In this document: positions 1-9,813 of the stretch, in pieces | How positions within the stretch are numbered: position 1 is the stretch's first letter | Layout of the letters: each line of letters opens with the position of its first letter | Assembly (NCBI RefSeq): GCF_040438925.1 | Contig: NZ_CP159258.1 | Span: 3,982,001 to 4,046,000 of the forward strand | Direction of reading: 5' to 3' | Length of the DNA stretch: 64,000 nt | DNA from: Pseudomonas sp. MYb327 | GTDB taxonomy: Bacteria; Pseudomonadota; Gammaproteobacteria; Pseudomonadales; Pseudomonadaceae | The notes under the pieces: model-generated | The model's input: only the letters and a program-made list of their open reading frames with translations | The model's database searches: none | Told to the model about the DNA's origin: nothing | Made by a program: the position numbers and the translations under genes

Positions 1-478
1 TGCCCTTGAGCAAGCGCATGCGCGCCACGATCGGCGCCACGTCGAAGTCTTCAGCGCCACGGGCCAAGCCATCTTCAAGCAAGGCACCAATCAATGGCTG
101 ACGTTCGATCAGGCTCATCTCGCAACCCAGGCTGGCCAGCACGAACGCGTCCTTGCCTAGCCCGGCCGTGGCATCCAGCACACGCGGACGCACGCCTTGG
201 GCGATGCCGACAGCCTTGGCGATCATCTGCCCGCTGCCACCGCCGTACAACCGCCGGTGCGCTGCGCCGCCCTCGACGAAGTCCACCCGCACCGGCCCCG
301 GTGCATCCGGGCCCAGCTGTTGCAGCTGCAAACCCTGCTCGCCCACCTGCAACGCGAACTCACCGTCATCCCGCTGCAACGGCAAGCCCAGGCGCTCGGC
401 CCAGTGCTCGGCCTGTAGCTGAAAGGTCGCGCCCAAGGCCTCGACATGGATGCGGCACGCCGCCGGTTGCTCAATCAT
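1..478 (-). CDS. rsmJ: 16S rRNA (guanine(1516)-N(2))-methyltransferase RsmJ, partial (C-terminus beyond window)
   Basis: SAM-dependent methyltransferase that modifies G1516 of 16S rRNA in the 30S subunit. Reading the minus strand from ATG at 478 gives [16 protein letters not shown], followed by the RsmJ hallmarks [20 protein letters not shown] and the SAM-binding motif [21 protein letters not shown]. The ligand-proximal segment [17 protein letters not shown] comes next. The frame is open to base 1, so the C-terminal third is outside the window. It is divergent from the next gene, with 93 bp between the two starts. The family call rests on the GGGSGQ and [11 protein letters not shown] motifs. 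Confidence 0.93.
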   Translation of the reverse strand, partial: MIEQPAACRIHVEALGATFQLQAEHWAERLGLPLQRDDGEFALQVGEQGLQLQQLGPDAPGPVRVDFVEGGAAHRRLYGGGSGQMIAKAVGIAQGVRPRVLDATAGLGKDAFVLASLGCEMSLIERQPLIGALLEDGLARGAEDFDVAPIVARMRLLKG

Positions 479-571
479 CGGAAAACACACTCAAAAAATT
501 AATGATCGGCAAAAACGGCCGATAACAAAACTATCGAGCATTTTGCCAGAGCTGAGCGTCGACCGAGAGAA

Positions 572-1192
572 ATGTCAGACATTCAACCCACAATCACAGG
601 TTTTATCTCGCCTTACGGCAATTACAACCTGCGAAACACCCAGGCATTGAGCGGCGTCAGTCACATCTGGCAGGATTTCTTTGCCCGTGCGCTGGCCGAT
701 CAGTCGGGTGAAGTGCTCCCTGAATCTCTCAACTTTCCACCCGTCGATCTCGACAGCCCGGTCGAACCCACCGTGGGCAGCGACCTGCTGGCGCACATCG
801 TTTCCCAGCGCGAATGCGAGGTGAAGGACAACGAAGTGCGGCCACCCGAGCCGTTGTTCCTGCCGATTGCCGAGTTCGAAATGGACCTGGCCGACAAACC
901 TTTCCCACCGTTCCCGGCGGAAGAAATCGTCGCTCAGCAGAAACAGCAAGACTTCGAAAGCGGCTGGGTACGTCCCATCGTGTTGACCGCAGGCCAGCCA
1001 CTGCCAGAAGCCGGCCCGGCACCGCAACCGCGTCCGCTGCACTTGCCGATCGCCGAATTCGAACTCGATCTGCTGGACAAACCGTTCCCGCCGTTCTCGC
1101 CCGAAGAGCTGATCGAGCAACAGAAACAGTTCGATTTCGATAACGGCTGGGCGCGCCCGATCATTCTGCAGAACCTGCGCCTGGCCGCCTGA
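572..1192 (+). CDS. Hypothetical protein with an internal ~47-residue duplication
   Basis: A 206-residue soluble protein of unknown function, with no signal peptide or membrane segment. Residues 92-138 and 153-199 are two copies of one module, both showing LPIAEFE-DL-DKPFPPF, EE---QQKQ-DF and GW-RPI-L. The N-terminal 70 residues (MSDIQPTITGFISPYGNYNL) are not repeated. It sits alone between divergent rsmJ and convergent extensin-like genes, and its stop is 15 bp from the convergent stop. Codon use matches the core genome, so it looks like a lineage-specific Pseudomonas gene rather than a recent acquisition. I do not recognise a family and assign no function. Confidence 0.8.
   Translation: MSDIQPTITGFISPYGNYNLRNTQALSGVSHIWQDFFARALADQSGEVLPESLNFPPVDLDSPVEPTVGSDLLAHIVSQRECEVKDNEVRPPEPLFLPIAEFEMDLADKPFPPFPAEEIVAQQKQQDFESGWVRPIVLTAGQPLPEAGPAPQPRPLHLPIAEFELDLLDKPFPPFSPEELIEQQKQFDFDNGWARPIILQNLRLAA
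845..1168 (+). repeat. Intragenic tandem duplication (two ~141-bp modules)
   Basis: Bases about 845-985 and 1028-1168 encode the two near-identical protein modules of the preceding gene, separated by a linker rich in Pro, Ala and Gln. The proteins stay close while the codons differ, which suggests an old duplication under selection. Confidence 0.75.
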
Positions 1193-1207
1193 TCCTCAGC
1201 GACCGCT

Positions 1208-1903
1208 TCAACGACAAAGCCACCACGGCCCGACATCCACGTGAAAGTGATTTCGATGAGCCGCGTTGTAATCCGGGCTCAAGACCACACTAAACAGACC
1301 ACAGGCTCCATCGCGGACCTGCCTTAAAAACTGTGCGTCCTGATTATCTTTCGGCCAATCCTTGAGCACGCTGATGGCTCGTCCGTCAGCCAATCGAAAA
1401 CCGGCAATATCCAATGCATTGGCCGACGCATGCTGACTGCGCCGGCCATTCTCGCGCCCATAGACATTGCGACAGGCAAAGCTGCCAAGGTGATCCACCC
1501 GCGTGACCGCTTGCCCGTACACTGCCTGCGCGGCAGGTTGCAGGGCGTGACGCTCGAACAGGGCAAATGACACGGCCAAACGGCAACTGGCGAGGAAGCT
1601 GCTGCTCAAGGCTACGTCGCCGCCCTGAACACGCAAGGCGTCGGTCAGCGGGCATTTCGCGTCCGGGCTGTCGGCCTGAAGAGATACGCGCAATCCGGAG
1701 CTGCTCAAGGCCTGTTCACACAGCTGCGGATCGTCGCGCAGGCGCATCAGTTTGTAACGGGTCAGCAGGTTCGGCGCAGCCTTCACGTCCAGCGGTGCCC
1801 AGGGATTCCACTGCGGCGGCAGTGTGATCCAGCCGCGCCAGATGCTCGCTCCTGCTGCGGCAATGATTAACAGCACCAGCAGCAGCCCCCAACGAAACCG
1901 CAT
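1208..1903 (-). CDS. Extensin-like C-terminal domain protein, membrane-anchored
   Basis: A 231-residue protein with an N-terminal hydrophobic anchor (residues 5-20, GLLLVLLIIAAAGAS) and a periplasmic extensin_C domain. That domain is related to the metal-dependent LAS/D-Ala-D-Ala peptidases. Candidate metal ligands are H158 and D165 in SQHASANALDIAGF, and H219/H221 in HRNHFHVD. Cysteines at 62, 84, 107, 144, 201 and 230 fit an oxidising compartment. A role in peptidoglycan or cell-wall peptide cleavage is inferred from fold only. It starts 2 bp after the PEP-mutase family gene and is probably the last gene of a four-gene operon. Confidence 0.85.
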   Translation of the reverse strand: MRFRWGLLLVLLIIAAAGASIWRGWITLPPQWNPWAPLDVKAAPNLLTRYKLMRLRDDPQLCEQALSSSGLRVSLQADSPDAKCPLTDALRVQGGDVALSSSFLASCRLAVSFALFERHALQPAAQAVYGQAVTRVDHLGSFACRNVYGRENGRRSQHASANALDIAGFRLADGRAISVLKDWPKDNQDAQFLRQVRDGACGLFSVVLSPDYNAAHRNHFHVDVGPWWLCR

Positions 1904-1905
1904 CG

Positions 1906-2727
1906 TCAGCCTTTGAACAATTGATTGGCCTGCGCGTATGGCATGGAACGCGAGGTGAAGGCGAACGTGCCGGATTTCTGGATCTCTTCAGCGGCACGGA
2001 AAAACTCGCCATAGGCCGCCAGAGCCAATGCCGAGCCGACACTGATGCGCTTGACGCCCATTTCACTGAGCTGCTCGACCGTCAACTTCAAGCCGCCGGA
2101 CATCAACACGTTGACCGGTTTCGGCGCCACGGCGCGCACCACCGCCAGCACATCTTCAGCGCTGCGCAAACCCGGCGCGTACAGCACGTCGGCACCAGCC
2201 TCGGCGAACGCCTGCAAGCGGCGAATGGTATCGGCCAGGTCCGGATTGCCATGCAGGAAGTTCTCGGCCCGGGCCGTCAGCGTGAAGGGAAATGGCAGGC
2301 TGCGCGCGGCGGAAACCGCGGCCTCGATACGCGCTACGGCGTGGTCGAAGCAGTAGATCGGACCTTCTTCACGGCCGGTAAAGTCTTCGATCGAACCGCC
2401 AACGGCACCCACTTCCGCCGCGCGCAAAATACTCTTCGCGCAATCGGCCGGGTTGTCGGCGAAACCGTTTTCCAGATCGACCGCCACCGGCAAATCGCTG
2501 GCCGCGACGATCGCCTGAACGTTCATCAGCGTGTCGTCCAGACTCAGACCGCCATCGGGACGCGCCTTGGAAAAAGCATACCCGGCGCTGGTGGTCGCCA
2601 GCGCCTCGAAGCCCAGGCTGGCGAGCATTTTTGCCGAACCGGCATCCCACGGGTTGGGAATCACAAAGGCGCCATCGCGTTCGTGCAGGGCTTTGAAGGC
2701 TTGGGCTCTAAGGGTTTGCGCGTCCAT
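1906..2727 (-). CDS. Isocitrate lyase/PEP mutase superfamily protein
   Basis: A 273-residue TIM-barrel enzyme of the isocitrate lyase/phosphoenolpyruvate mutase superfamily. It shows RDGAFVIPNPWDAGSA near the N-terminus, VDLENGFAD (the Mg-binding acidic loop) and GGSIEDFTG. The KKCGH catalytic loop of true isocitrate lyase is absent, so it is not aceA. Members of this family cleave or rearrange C-C or C-P bonds of small oxo-acids; the substrate here cannot be told. ATG at 2727 has an AGGAG ribosome site about 7 bases upstream. It lies 33 bp downstream of the DUF72 gene and 2 bp upstream of the extensin-like gene. Confidence 0.88.
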   Translation of the reverse strand: MDAQTLRAQAFKALHERDGAFVIPNPWDAGSAKMLASLGFEALATTSAGYAFSKARPDGGLSLDDTLMNVQAIVAASDLPVAVDLENGFADNPADCAKSILRAAEVGAVGGSIEDFTGREEGPIYCFDHAVARIEAAVSAARSLPFPFTLTARAENFLHGNPDLADTIRRLQAFAEAGADVLYAPGLRSAEDVLAVVRAVAPKPVNVLMSGGLKLTVEQLSEMGVKRISVGSALALAAYGEFFRAAEEIQKSGTFAFTSRSMPYAQANQLFKG

Positions 2728-2760
2728 TGGCAGGCTCCTGGAAAGGCGAACGAATCCGCT

Positions 2761-3621
2761 TCAGAGCAGGCCAAGTTGCTCGGCGGCGGGCTCTCTGTAT
2801 AGCTCAGGCAGCGCCGGCAAGCCAGGCAAACGCAGCATCAACCTGGCGTGGAAGCGCTGCGCCAGTTTCGCCGCCAGCAGGTTGTCGGCGGTGTGCAGGA
2901 AGATATAAGGCGTGCGGCCTTCCTCGATCCACAGGGCTATTTTTTCTACCCACGGCAACAGAAACGGGTCGTTGGCTTCAAGTTGCGGATGACCGATGAA
3001 GCGTATCTGCGGAAACTGGGTGAACGCCGCCGGACGCGTCGGGACCCTGGGCTTCTTTGATTGGGCGTGGAGCACCGAAGGGTCGGTGGACGTGCAACTG
3101 AACAACGCGCGCGGATCGAGACAGATGCGCTCGACTCCACGATCGAGCAGCAACCGATTGAGCATCCGCTCGCTGTCACCCTTGGCGAAGAAATCGCCGT
3201 GCCGCACTTCCACCGCCAAGGGCCGGTCGAGGGCATCAATGAAACCGGCCAGCTCGGGCAATCGTTGTGGGGTGAAGCTTTTCGACAACTGTAGCCACAG
3301 CGGCGACACCCGCTCACCGAGGGGGCTGAGTAATTGGGTGAAAGTTTCGGCGGCGGTCAGTTGTTCGCGCAGGTCACCGCCGTGGCTGATGTCGCCGGGG
3401 AATTTGGCGGTGAAGCGAAAATGCTCAGGCATGCTTTCGGCCCAACGCTGCACCGTGGTGGCAGCCGGGCTCGCGTAGAAGGTCGTATTGCCTTCCACTG
3501 CATTGAATATTTGAGAATAAAGATTAAGGAATTCCGCAGGCTTGGCGTCTGGCGGATACAGATACTCGCGCCAGGCGCTTTCACTCCAGGACGGGCAGCC
3601 GAGGTAGTACGGCAATAACAT
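2761..3621 (-). CDS. DUF72 domain-containing protein (YecE family)
   Basis: A 286-residue TIM-barrel-like protein of the DUF72 family. Typical features are YYLGCPSWSESAWREYLYP at the N-terminus, FNAVEGNTTFYASP, FRFTAKFPGDISH, and the C-terminal IALWIEEGRTPYIFLHTADN. Biochemical function is unknown for the family. Its start codon overlaps the stop of the upstream small gene by one base (TGATG), which implies translational coupling. Confidence 0.9.
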   Translation of the reverse strand: MLLPYYLGCPSWSESAWREYLYPPDAKPAEFLNLYSQIFNAVEGNTTFYASPAATTVQRWAESMPEHFRFTAKFPGDISHGGDLREQLTAAETFTQLLSPLGERVSPLWLQLSKSFTPQRLPELAGFIDALDRPLAVEVRHGDFFAKGDSERMLNRLLLDRGVERICLDPRALFSCTSTDPSVLHAQSKKPRVPTRPAAFTQFPQIRFIGHPQLEANDPFLLPWVEKIALWIEEGRTPYIFLHTADNLLAAKLAQRFHARLMLRLPGLPALPELYREPAAEQLGLL

Positions 3622-3926
3622 CAGATGTACAGGTCGAGACCCAGCACTTGCGCATCCAGATCAACGAAACCGGCGGTGCTCAGGTAGCTGGCCAGGGCCA
3701 TCGCCACGCTTTTGCTCATGGCACGGTGGTAAATCAGGTCCTGCTGGCGCACGGGGAGATTGCTCAGTTTTTGCGCAGAGGCTCTGGCAGCTCGGGCAGC
3801 CAGTTGCTCTTCGGACGGAAATTCCAGCTCGCCTTCGATATCGACGAATTCATCTTCCGCCACTCGGCCTTTGCGAGGCTTGCGCTTGATGGGGTAGGAC
3901 TGAGAGGAAAGGCCGTCTATACGCAT
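3621..3926 (-). CDS. Conserved small hypothetical protein
   Basis: A 101-residue charged protein with a basic N-terminal patch (IKRKPRKGR), an acidic segment (EDEFVDIEGELEFPSEE) and a helical, Ala-rich C-terminal half. It has no signal peptide or membrane span. It is the first gene of the run 3926-1208 and overlaps the DUF72 start by one base. I recognise no domain. The overlap and core-like codon use support a real gene. Confidence 0.75.
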   Translation of the reverse strand: MRIDGLSSQSYPIKRKPRKGRVAEDEFVDIEGELEFPSEEQLAARAARASAQKLSNLPVRQQDLIYHRAMSKSVAMALASYLSTAGFVDLDAQVLGLDLYI

Positions 3927-4070
3927 ATGTGCATGCTCGGTATCAGTGATGGCAGTCTAGTGGCACATAACCCACTTCGCAAACCGCCGAGTGATAACTA
4001 GAACACATAAAAGCGAAAAGGTTTAAAAGCTGCGGTTAGAAAACGACGATTGGCTGAGTCAGAACACTGG

Positions 4071-4098
4071 GTGGCGAGGCAGCAAGCTCCCTCGCCAC
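4071..4098 (-). terminator. Hairpin downstream of tsaB (REP-like)
   Basis: A perfect 9-bp inverted repeat, GTGGCGAGG and CCTCGCCAC, with a 10-base loop (CAGCAAGCTC). It lies 10 bp past the tsaB stop in the minus direction. It resembles the GGCGAGGGAGCTTGCTCCC class of Pseudomonas REP hairpins. No U-tract follows, so it may act in 3'-end protection rather than intrinsic termination. Confidence 0.55.
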
Positions 4099-4108
4099 AA
4101 ATACCTGA

Positions 4109-4783
4109 TTAACGCGCCTTGGGTGTCGCCACTTTATCGCGCAGGTAAACCGGCTGCGCATCATCGGCCACGATTGCTTCGCCGCGCTCCCAGGCAAACC
4201 GCGCCAAGGTCAGCAAATCTTCGGCATGGGGCAACATGCCAGCGTCATTCCCGATCAGGCTGACGCCGATGCGCTCGGCGTATCCCCAACCGGTGCCCGC
4301 GCCGAACCATTCGCCACTGGCATCGGCCGGCAACGCCGCGACTTCGGGTGGTAACACGGCTTCCGCACCGACCAGTCGCATCTCCCCCGCCGTTTCGCGG
4401 TAGCAGCCCCAATACACCTCGTCCATCCGCGCATCGATGGCGGCCGCGACCTGGCTGGCGCCATGTTCGCGTAGGGCGCGTTGCGCCAATACAGCCAGGT
4501 TCGACACCGGCAACACCGGGCGATCCAAAGCAAACGCCAACCCTTGCACCACGCCGATGGCAATCCGCACACCGGTAAACGCACCCGGCCCACGACCGAA
4601 CGCGATGGCATCGATCGCCTGCAAGGTAGTGCCTGCATCGGCCAGCAACTGCTGGATCATCGGCAGCAGCTTCTGCGCATGCAGGCGCGGGATCACCTCG
4701 TAATGGCTCGTGACTTTGCCGTCATGCAGCAAGGCAACGGAGCAAGCTTCAGTCGCGGTGTCCAGGGCCAGCAAGGTGCTCAT
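4109..4783 (-). CDS. tsaB: tRNA threonylcarbamoyladenosine biosynthesis protein TsaB
   Basis: A 224-residue ASKHA-fold partner of TsaD in the t6A37 tRNA modification complex (TsaBDE). The sequence opens with MSTLLALDTATEACSVALLHDGKV and has PRLHAQKLLPMI, GRGPGAFTGVRIAIGVVQGLAFAL and AAAIDARMDEVYWG, all typical of TsaB. The start is set at 4783, because the longer frame upstream to 4831 encodes a non-conserved extension without a ribosome site. It lies downstream of adk in the same direction, separated by a hairpin. Confidence 0.95.
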   Translation of the reverse strand: MSTLLALDTATEACSVALLHDGKVTSHYEVIPRLHAQKLLPMIQQLLADAGTTLQAIDAIAFGRGPGAFTGVRIAIGVVQGLAFALDRPVLPVSNLAVLAQRALREHGASQVAAAIDARMDEVYWGCYRETAGEMRLVGAEAVLPPEVAALPADASGEWFGAGTGWGYAERIGVSLIGNDAGMLPHAEDLLTLARFAWERGEAIVADDAQPVYLRDKVATPKAR

Positions 4784-4833
4784 CGATGTATCCACAAGAG
4801 AGGTCAGAAAAAAGTGCGTCAGTATAAACAACT

Positions 4834-4853
4834 ACGGCCCGCAAGCGGGCCGT
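4834..4853 (-). terminator. Rho-independent-type terminator after adk
   Basis: The palindrome ACGGCCCGCAAGCGGGCCGT forms an 8-bp GC-rich stem with a CAAG loop, 24 bp beyond the adk stop. On the minus strand it is followed by the T-rich TAGTTGTTTATAC. It separates adk from tsaB. Confidence 0.65.
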
Positions 4854-4877
4854 GGATGATGCAGCGGATCAGACTTT

Positions 4878-5624
<747 letters not shown>

Positions 5625-5768
5625 TCAAGATACACAGCAGGCTGCGCCCACACAAGCCGCCAAAAGTCGGAGAAACCGCCGCCTCTTGTGTCCATTCGGC
5701 GCGGTTCCCCTAGTCGCAACCCCATCATTAACTGTCGCCTGGCCGCACTTTTGTAGGCGTCATTCATC

Positions 5769-5794
5769 GGCCTGCGACCCATGCGGCGCAGGCC
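5769..5794 (-). terminator. Hairpin downstream of ppc
   Basis: Perfect 8-bp arms GGCCTGCG and CGCAGGCC with a 10-base loop, 20 bp beyond the ppc stop in the minus direction. No clear U-tract follows. I see no gene in the rest of the 288-bp interval between adk and ppc. Confidence 0.4.
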
Positions 5795-5813
5795 TGCCCC
5801 CACGGCAAAAACC

Positions 5814-8444
5814 TTAGCCGGTATTTCGCAAACCGGCGGCAATCCCCGCCACAGACACCAGCAACGCCTGTTCTACCGGGCTACCCTGCGCCACATCCTG
5901 TTGCCGGGAACGGGCCAGCAACTCCGCCTGCAATAGATGAAGCGGATCGAGGTAGGTGTTGCGCAAACGAATGAATTCCAAGGTGGCTGGGCTATGTGCC
6001 AGTAGCTGCGACTGACCGGTCAGCCCGAGGACGATGGCGCACGCCTGCGACAATAGGTCGCGTAAGTGCGCGCCCAACGGCAGCAGATCCGGCTCGACCA
6101 GACGCTCATCGTAGGACCGGGCAATGTCCGCATCAGCCTTGGCGAGGACCATTTCCAGCATGTCGATGCGGGTGCGGAAAAATGGCCACTGCTCGCGCAT
6201 TTGCCCCAGCAGTTCGCCTTCGCCGCGCTCCAGCGCCTTACTCAGGGCCGCTTCCCAGCCGAGCCAGGCCGGCAACATCAGGCGCGTCTGGGTCCAGCCG
6301 AAGATCCACGGAATTGCCCGCAGGCTTTCGATCCCGCCCGCTCGACGCTTGGCCGGACGGCTGCCCAGCGGCAATCGCCCAAGCTCCTGCTCCGGTGTGG
6401 ACTGGCGGAAATACTCGACGAACTGCGGATTTTCCCGCACGACAGCCCGGTAGGCGCTGACACCGTCTGCCGCCAATTCGTCCATCAGATGGCGCCATTC
6501 GGGCGTGGGTGGCGGCGGCGGCAACAGGGTCGCTTCAAGCACTGCAGCCAGGTACAGATTGAGATTTTGTTCGGCGATGTCCGGCAGGCCGAATTTGAAA
6601 CGAATCATTTCCCCCTGCTCGGTGGTGCGGAAACGTCCCGCCACGGAACCCGGCGGCTGCGACAGAATCGCCGCGTGGGCCGGGCCGCCGCCACGGCCGA
6701 CGGTGCCCCCGCGGCCGTGGAACAACAGCAGTTCCACTTGTTGCTCGCGGCAGATATCCACCAAGCGCTCCTGCGCCCGGTACTGCGCCCAGGCCGCCGC
6801 CGTGGTGCCGGCGTCCTTGGCCGAATCGGAGTAGCCAATCATCACCTCCTGCGGACCTTGCAGGCGCGAGCGATAGCCCGGCAGCAGCAACAGTTTTTCG
6901 ATCACCGGACCGGCGTTGTCGAGGTCGGCAAGGGTTTCGAACAGCGGCACTACGCGCATCGGCCGCACGACGCCAGACTCTTTGAGCAGCAGTTGCACGG
7001 CCAGCACGTCGGAAGCGGCACCGGCCATGGAAATCACATACGAGCCGAGGGATGCACCCGGTGCAGCGGCGATTTCGCGGCACGTTGCCAACACTTCGGC
7101 GGTGTCGGCGGACGGTTTGTAGTGAGCGGGCAGCAACGGACGACGGTTGTTCAGTTCGCGGGTCAGGAAGGTGATGCGTTCTTCTTCACTCCAGTCCTCA
7201 TAGCGACCGAGGCCCAGGTAATCAGTGATTTCGGTCATGGCGGCGCTGTGTCGCGACGAGTCCTGACGCACATCCAGCCTTACCAGGAACAGGCCGAAAG
7301 TCACTGCCCGGCGCAGGCAATCGAGCAGCGGACCGTCAGCGATGACGCCCATGCCGCACTCGTGCAGCGAGTGGTAGCACAGCTCCAGCGGATCAAGCAG
7401 CTCGCGGTTGTTTTGCAAGACATCGGTGGGTGCTGGCGTGGGCGTGGTCAACGCGGTGTGCGCCCAGTTGCGCGTCGCGCGCAAGCGTTCACGCAATTGC
7501 TTGAGCACGGCGCGATAAGGTTCCGCACTGTCGCCAGCCTTGGCCTTGAGTTCGTCACTGGCCTGCTGCATCGACAAATCGGCGGCGAGTTGATCGACGT
7601 CGCGCAGGTACAAATCCGCCGCCATCCAGCGCGCCAACAACAGCACTTCGCGGGTGACCGCCGCCGTCACGTTGGGGTTGCCATCACGGTCGCCGCCCAT
7701 CCACGAGGCAAAGCGAATCGGCGCCGCTTCCAGTGGCAAACGCAGGCCGGTGGCAGCGTGCAAGGCCTGATCGGCCTTGCGCAGGTAATTGGGGATGGCC
7801 TGCCACAGTGAGTGCTCGATCACCGCGAAACCCCATTTGGCTTCGTCGACCGGCGTCGGACGGGTGCGGCGGATTTCTTCGGTGTGCCAGGCTTCGGCGA
7901 TCAGGCGTTGCAACGTCGATTTGATCTGCTCGCGCTCGGCGCTGGTCAGGTCGCGGTGATCCTGGGCTGCCAATTGCGCGGCGATGGCGTCGTATTTCTG
8001 GATTAGCGTACGGCGTGCGACTTCGGTTGGGTGCGCGGTCAGCACCAGTTCGATTTCCAGTCGCCCCAATTGCCGGGCCAGGGACTCGGCGCCATGCCCT
8101 TCGGCGCGCAGGCGTGCAAGCAATTCCGGCAACACCCGAGCTTCGAACGGCGCTGCCTGCGACTCTTCGCGGCGGTGAATCAACTGGTACTGCTCGGCGA
8201 TGTTGGCCAGGTTCAGAAACTGGTTGAACGCCCGCGCCACTGGCAGCAACTCGTCTTCGGTCAGCTGGTTCAGGCTGGCGCTCAGTTCGGCGTCCATGGA
8301 ACCGCGTCGATCTGCCTTGGCGCCCTTGCGGATCTGCTCGATCTTGTCGAGGAAGCCGTCCCCGTACTGTTCACGAATGGTGTTGCCCAACAGCTCACCC
8401 AGCAGGTGAACATCCTCGCGCAAGCGTGCATCAATATCGGTCAT
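5814..8444 (-). CDS. ppc: Phosphoenolpyruvate carboxylase
   Basis: Anaplerotic enzyme that carboxylates PEP with bicarbonate to oxaloacetate. The protein is 876 residues, full length. Key motifs are the catalytic-histidine region [53 protein letters not shown] (glycine-rich catalytic loop) and [11 protein letters not shown]. The C-terminus ends [10 protein letters not shown], the conserved NTG end needed for allosteric binding. The start [16 protein letters not shown] at 8444 is preferred over the in-frame upstream codon at 8519, which would add 25 unconserved residues. Confidence 0.98.
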   Translation of the reverse strand: MTDIDARLREDVHLLGELLGNTIREQYGDGFLDKIEQIRKGAKADRRGSMDAELSASLNQLTEDELLPVARAFNQFLNLANIAEQYQLIHRREESQAAPFEARVLPELLARLRAEGHGAESLARQLGRLEIELVLTAHPTEVARRTLIQKYDAIAAQLAAQDHRDLTSAEREQIKSTLQRLIAEAWHTEEIRRTRPTPVDEAKWGFAVIEHSLWQAIPNYLRKADQALHAATGLRLPLEAAPIRFASWMGGDRDGNPNVTAAVTREVLLLARWMAADLYLRDVDQLAADLSMQQASDELKAKAGDSAEPYRAVLKQLRERLRATRNWAHTALTTPTPAPTDVLQNNRELLDPLELCYHSLHECGMGVIADGPLLDCLRRAVTFGLFLVRLDVRQDSSRHSAAMTEITDYLGLGRYEDWSEEERITFLTRELNNRRPLLPAHYKPSADTAEVLATCREIAAAPGASLGSYVISMAGAASDVLAVQLLLKESGVVRPMRVVPLFETLADLDNAGPVIEKLLLLPGYRSRLQGPQEVMIGYSDSAKDAGTTAAAWAQYRAQERLVDICREQQVELLLFHGRGGTVGRGGGPAHAAILSQPPGSVAGRFRTTEQGEMIRFKFGLPDIAEQNLNLYLAAVLEATLLPPPPPTPEWRHLMDELAADGVSAYRAVVRENPQFVEYFRQSTPEQELGRLPLGSRPAKRRAGGIESLRAIPWIFGWTQTRLMLPAWLGWEAALSKALERGEGELLGQMREQWPFFRTRIDMLEMVLAKADADIARSYDERLVEPDLLPLGAHLRDLLSQACAIVLGLTGQSQLLAHSPATLEFIRLRNTYLDPLHLLQAELLARSRQQDVAQGSPVEQALLVSVAGIAAGLRNTG

Positions 8445-8647
8445 CAGCAGTTCTCCAGCGAAAAATCCGGGCGGCCAAGAGCTTAAAGAGTGCCGCTCCA
8501 GACCACTTCTTACAAGCAAGACGACGAAGGGACTTTAAACCTTGTGCGTTGAAGCTAGTCTGAACAGTAAGCCGTACAACGGCTTTCGCCGGGCCACTGC
8601 CGGCCATTTATCCCGCCTGCCACGAGCAGGAGCGCAATGAGGTCATT

Positions 8648-8992
8648 ATGAAAATCCGTGAGCTTGCCCAGCATTGGGAAGAAAACGCCAAGGGTCGACT
8701 GACCGAGACTGGCTACACGATTCATCTGGACGTGGAAGCCGCCGCACGCCTGGCGGCCATCACCGAAATGTACCCAAAGCGGCAACCTGAAGAACTGCTC
8801 GGTGAACTGATCGGCGCCGCCCTGGAAGAGCTCGAAAAGAGCTTTCCCTACGTGAAGGGCTCGACGGTTGTCGCCACCGACGAAGAAGGCGATCCGCTGT
8901 ACGAAGACATCGGCCCGACCCCGCGTTTTCTCGCGCTGTCCCGTCGTCATCTGCACGATTTGTCGGCGGGAAATGACAAGCAGAAACACTGA
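8648..8992 (+). CDS. Conserved Pseudomonas hypothetical protein
   Basis: A 114-residue acidic, helical cytoplasmic protein (MKIRELAQHWEENAKGRLTE, then a segment rich in Glu and Leu). It has no signal peptide. It is divergent from ppc, as is the similar gene in other pseudomonads. Homologues are sometimes labelled as pilus-related, but nothing in this sequence supports that. The ribosome site GAGGTC lies about 5 bases before ATG. I assign no function. Confidence 0.8.
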   Translation: MKIRELAQHWEENAKGRLTETGYTIHLDVEAAARLAAITEMYPKRQPEELLGELIGAALEELEKSFPYVKGSTVVATDEEGDPLYEDIGPTPRFLALSRRHLHDLSAGNDKQKH

Positions 8993-8999
8993 TTGAATG

Positions 9000-9083
9000 G
9001 GGGAGCGAGCCTGCTCGCGAAGGTCGTGTCAGTCAAAATCAATGACTGCTGACGGACTTTTTCGCGAGCAGGCTCGCTCGCAC
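9000..9083. repeat. REP pair (inverted)
   Basis: Two inverted copies of GCGAGCAGGCTCGCTC-type REP hairpins (9001-9020 and 9062-9083) flank a short spacer just after the stop of the 8648 gene. This is the GCGAGC...GCTCGC subtype, unlike the GTAGGAGC subtype elsewhere in the window. Confidence 0.85.
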
Positions 9084-9222
9084 ATGAGTCTCAAATTCCC
9101 TCAGTCATTGCGTGCTTCCGGCCCCCGGAAGTTCGGAAATCCCGCCACACATCGCGAAAGTTCCCGAAATAGAGCCCTGTCTACTTCGTCACAGTTTTTT
9201 TCGATAGCAGGCTAATTTCTCT

Positions 9223-9250
9223 GAACTTTCAAAAAACGCCTCGGGTCAAT
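9223..9250 (+). promoter_or_regulatory. Candidate AlgU (sigma-22/RpoE-type) promoter
   Basis: GAACTT at 9223-9228, then 17 bases, then TCAAT at 9246. The -35 matches the AlgU consensus GAACTT exactly, and the -10 starts TC as expected. It is about 100 bp upstream of the lipoprotein pair whose P. aeruginosa counterpart, the OmpA-like lipoprotein LptF, is known to be AlgU-controlled. The rest of the 9084-9353 interval shows no gene. Confidence 0.5.
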
Positions 9251-9353
9251 CCAGTAACCACGCCTGGGACGGCCGTATCAAAACGCCCCCCGAAACGGTA
9301 GCTCTCGGCTCCTTGCCCAGGATGGATATTCACGTTGTTCAGGAGTTAGCCCC

Positions 9354-9767
9354 ATGGAGTTGAACACTATGAAAACCCGAACTGGCACATCCACTTCTAC
9401 CCCGTTGCACGGCCTGAAAGTCGCAGCGCTCGCCATTGGCGCAAGCCTCATGCTTGCCGGCTGTGCAGGCAATCCGCCAACCGAGCAATTCGCTGTCTCC
9501 GAGTCGGCCGTCAAGGACGCCGTTAGCGCGGGCGGTACCGAATTCGCCGCGGTGGAAATGAAAGCGGCGCAGGACAAGCTCAAGCAGGCCGAAATCGCCA
9601 TGCACGACAAGAAGTATGACCAGGCCAGAACCCTGGCCGAGCAAGCCGAATGGGACGCTCGCGTGGCTGAGCGTAAAGCCCAGGCGTTGAAAGCCGAACA
9701 GACCGTCAAGGACTCTCAGAAGGGAGTTCAGGAACTGCGTCAGGAAAGCCAGCGCACCGTTCAGTAA
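9354..9767 (+). CDS. DUF4398 domain lipoprotein
   Basis: A 137-residue outer-envelope lipoprotein: basic N-region, hydrophobic stretch VAALAIGASLM, lipobox LAGC, then a DUF4398 domain. The domain is a charged helix-rich segment, KAAQDKLKQAEIAMHDKKY, with a long coiled-coil tail rich in Ala, Glu, Lys and Gln. ATG at 9354 has AGGAG 8 bases upstream; a second in-frame ATG at 9369 is possible. It lies 46 bp before the OmpA-type lipoprotein gene, which carries a related helical segment, so the two probably form an operon. Confidence 0.88.
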   Translation: MELNTMKTRTGTSTSTPLHGLKVAALAIGASLMLAGCAGNPPTEQFAVSESAVKDAVSAGGTEFAAVEMKAAQDKLKQAEIAMHDKKYDQARTLAEQAEWDARVAERKAQALKAEQTVKDSQKGVQELRQESQRTVQ

Positions 9768-9813
9768 ACGGACGCGGCACGACGTTTTTCTTCTCGACTA
9801 AAAGGACGAAACC

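Noticed and set aside
1906..2727. Isocitrate lyase (aceA)
   Set aside because: Too short and lacks the KKCGH catalytic loop; only the superfamily can be assigned.
6066..7811. 581-residue plus-strand open frame across ppc
   Set aside because: Antisense shadow of ppc: Arg/Gln/His-rich composition, no domain, while the minus-strand frame has every PEP carboxylase motif.
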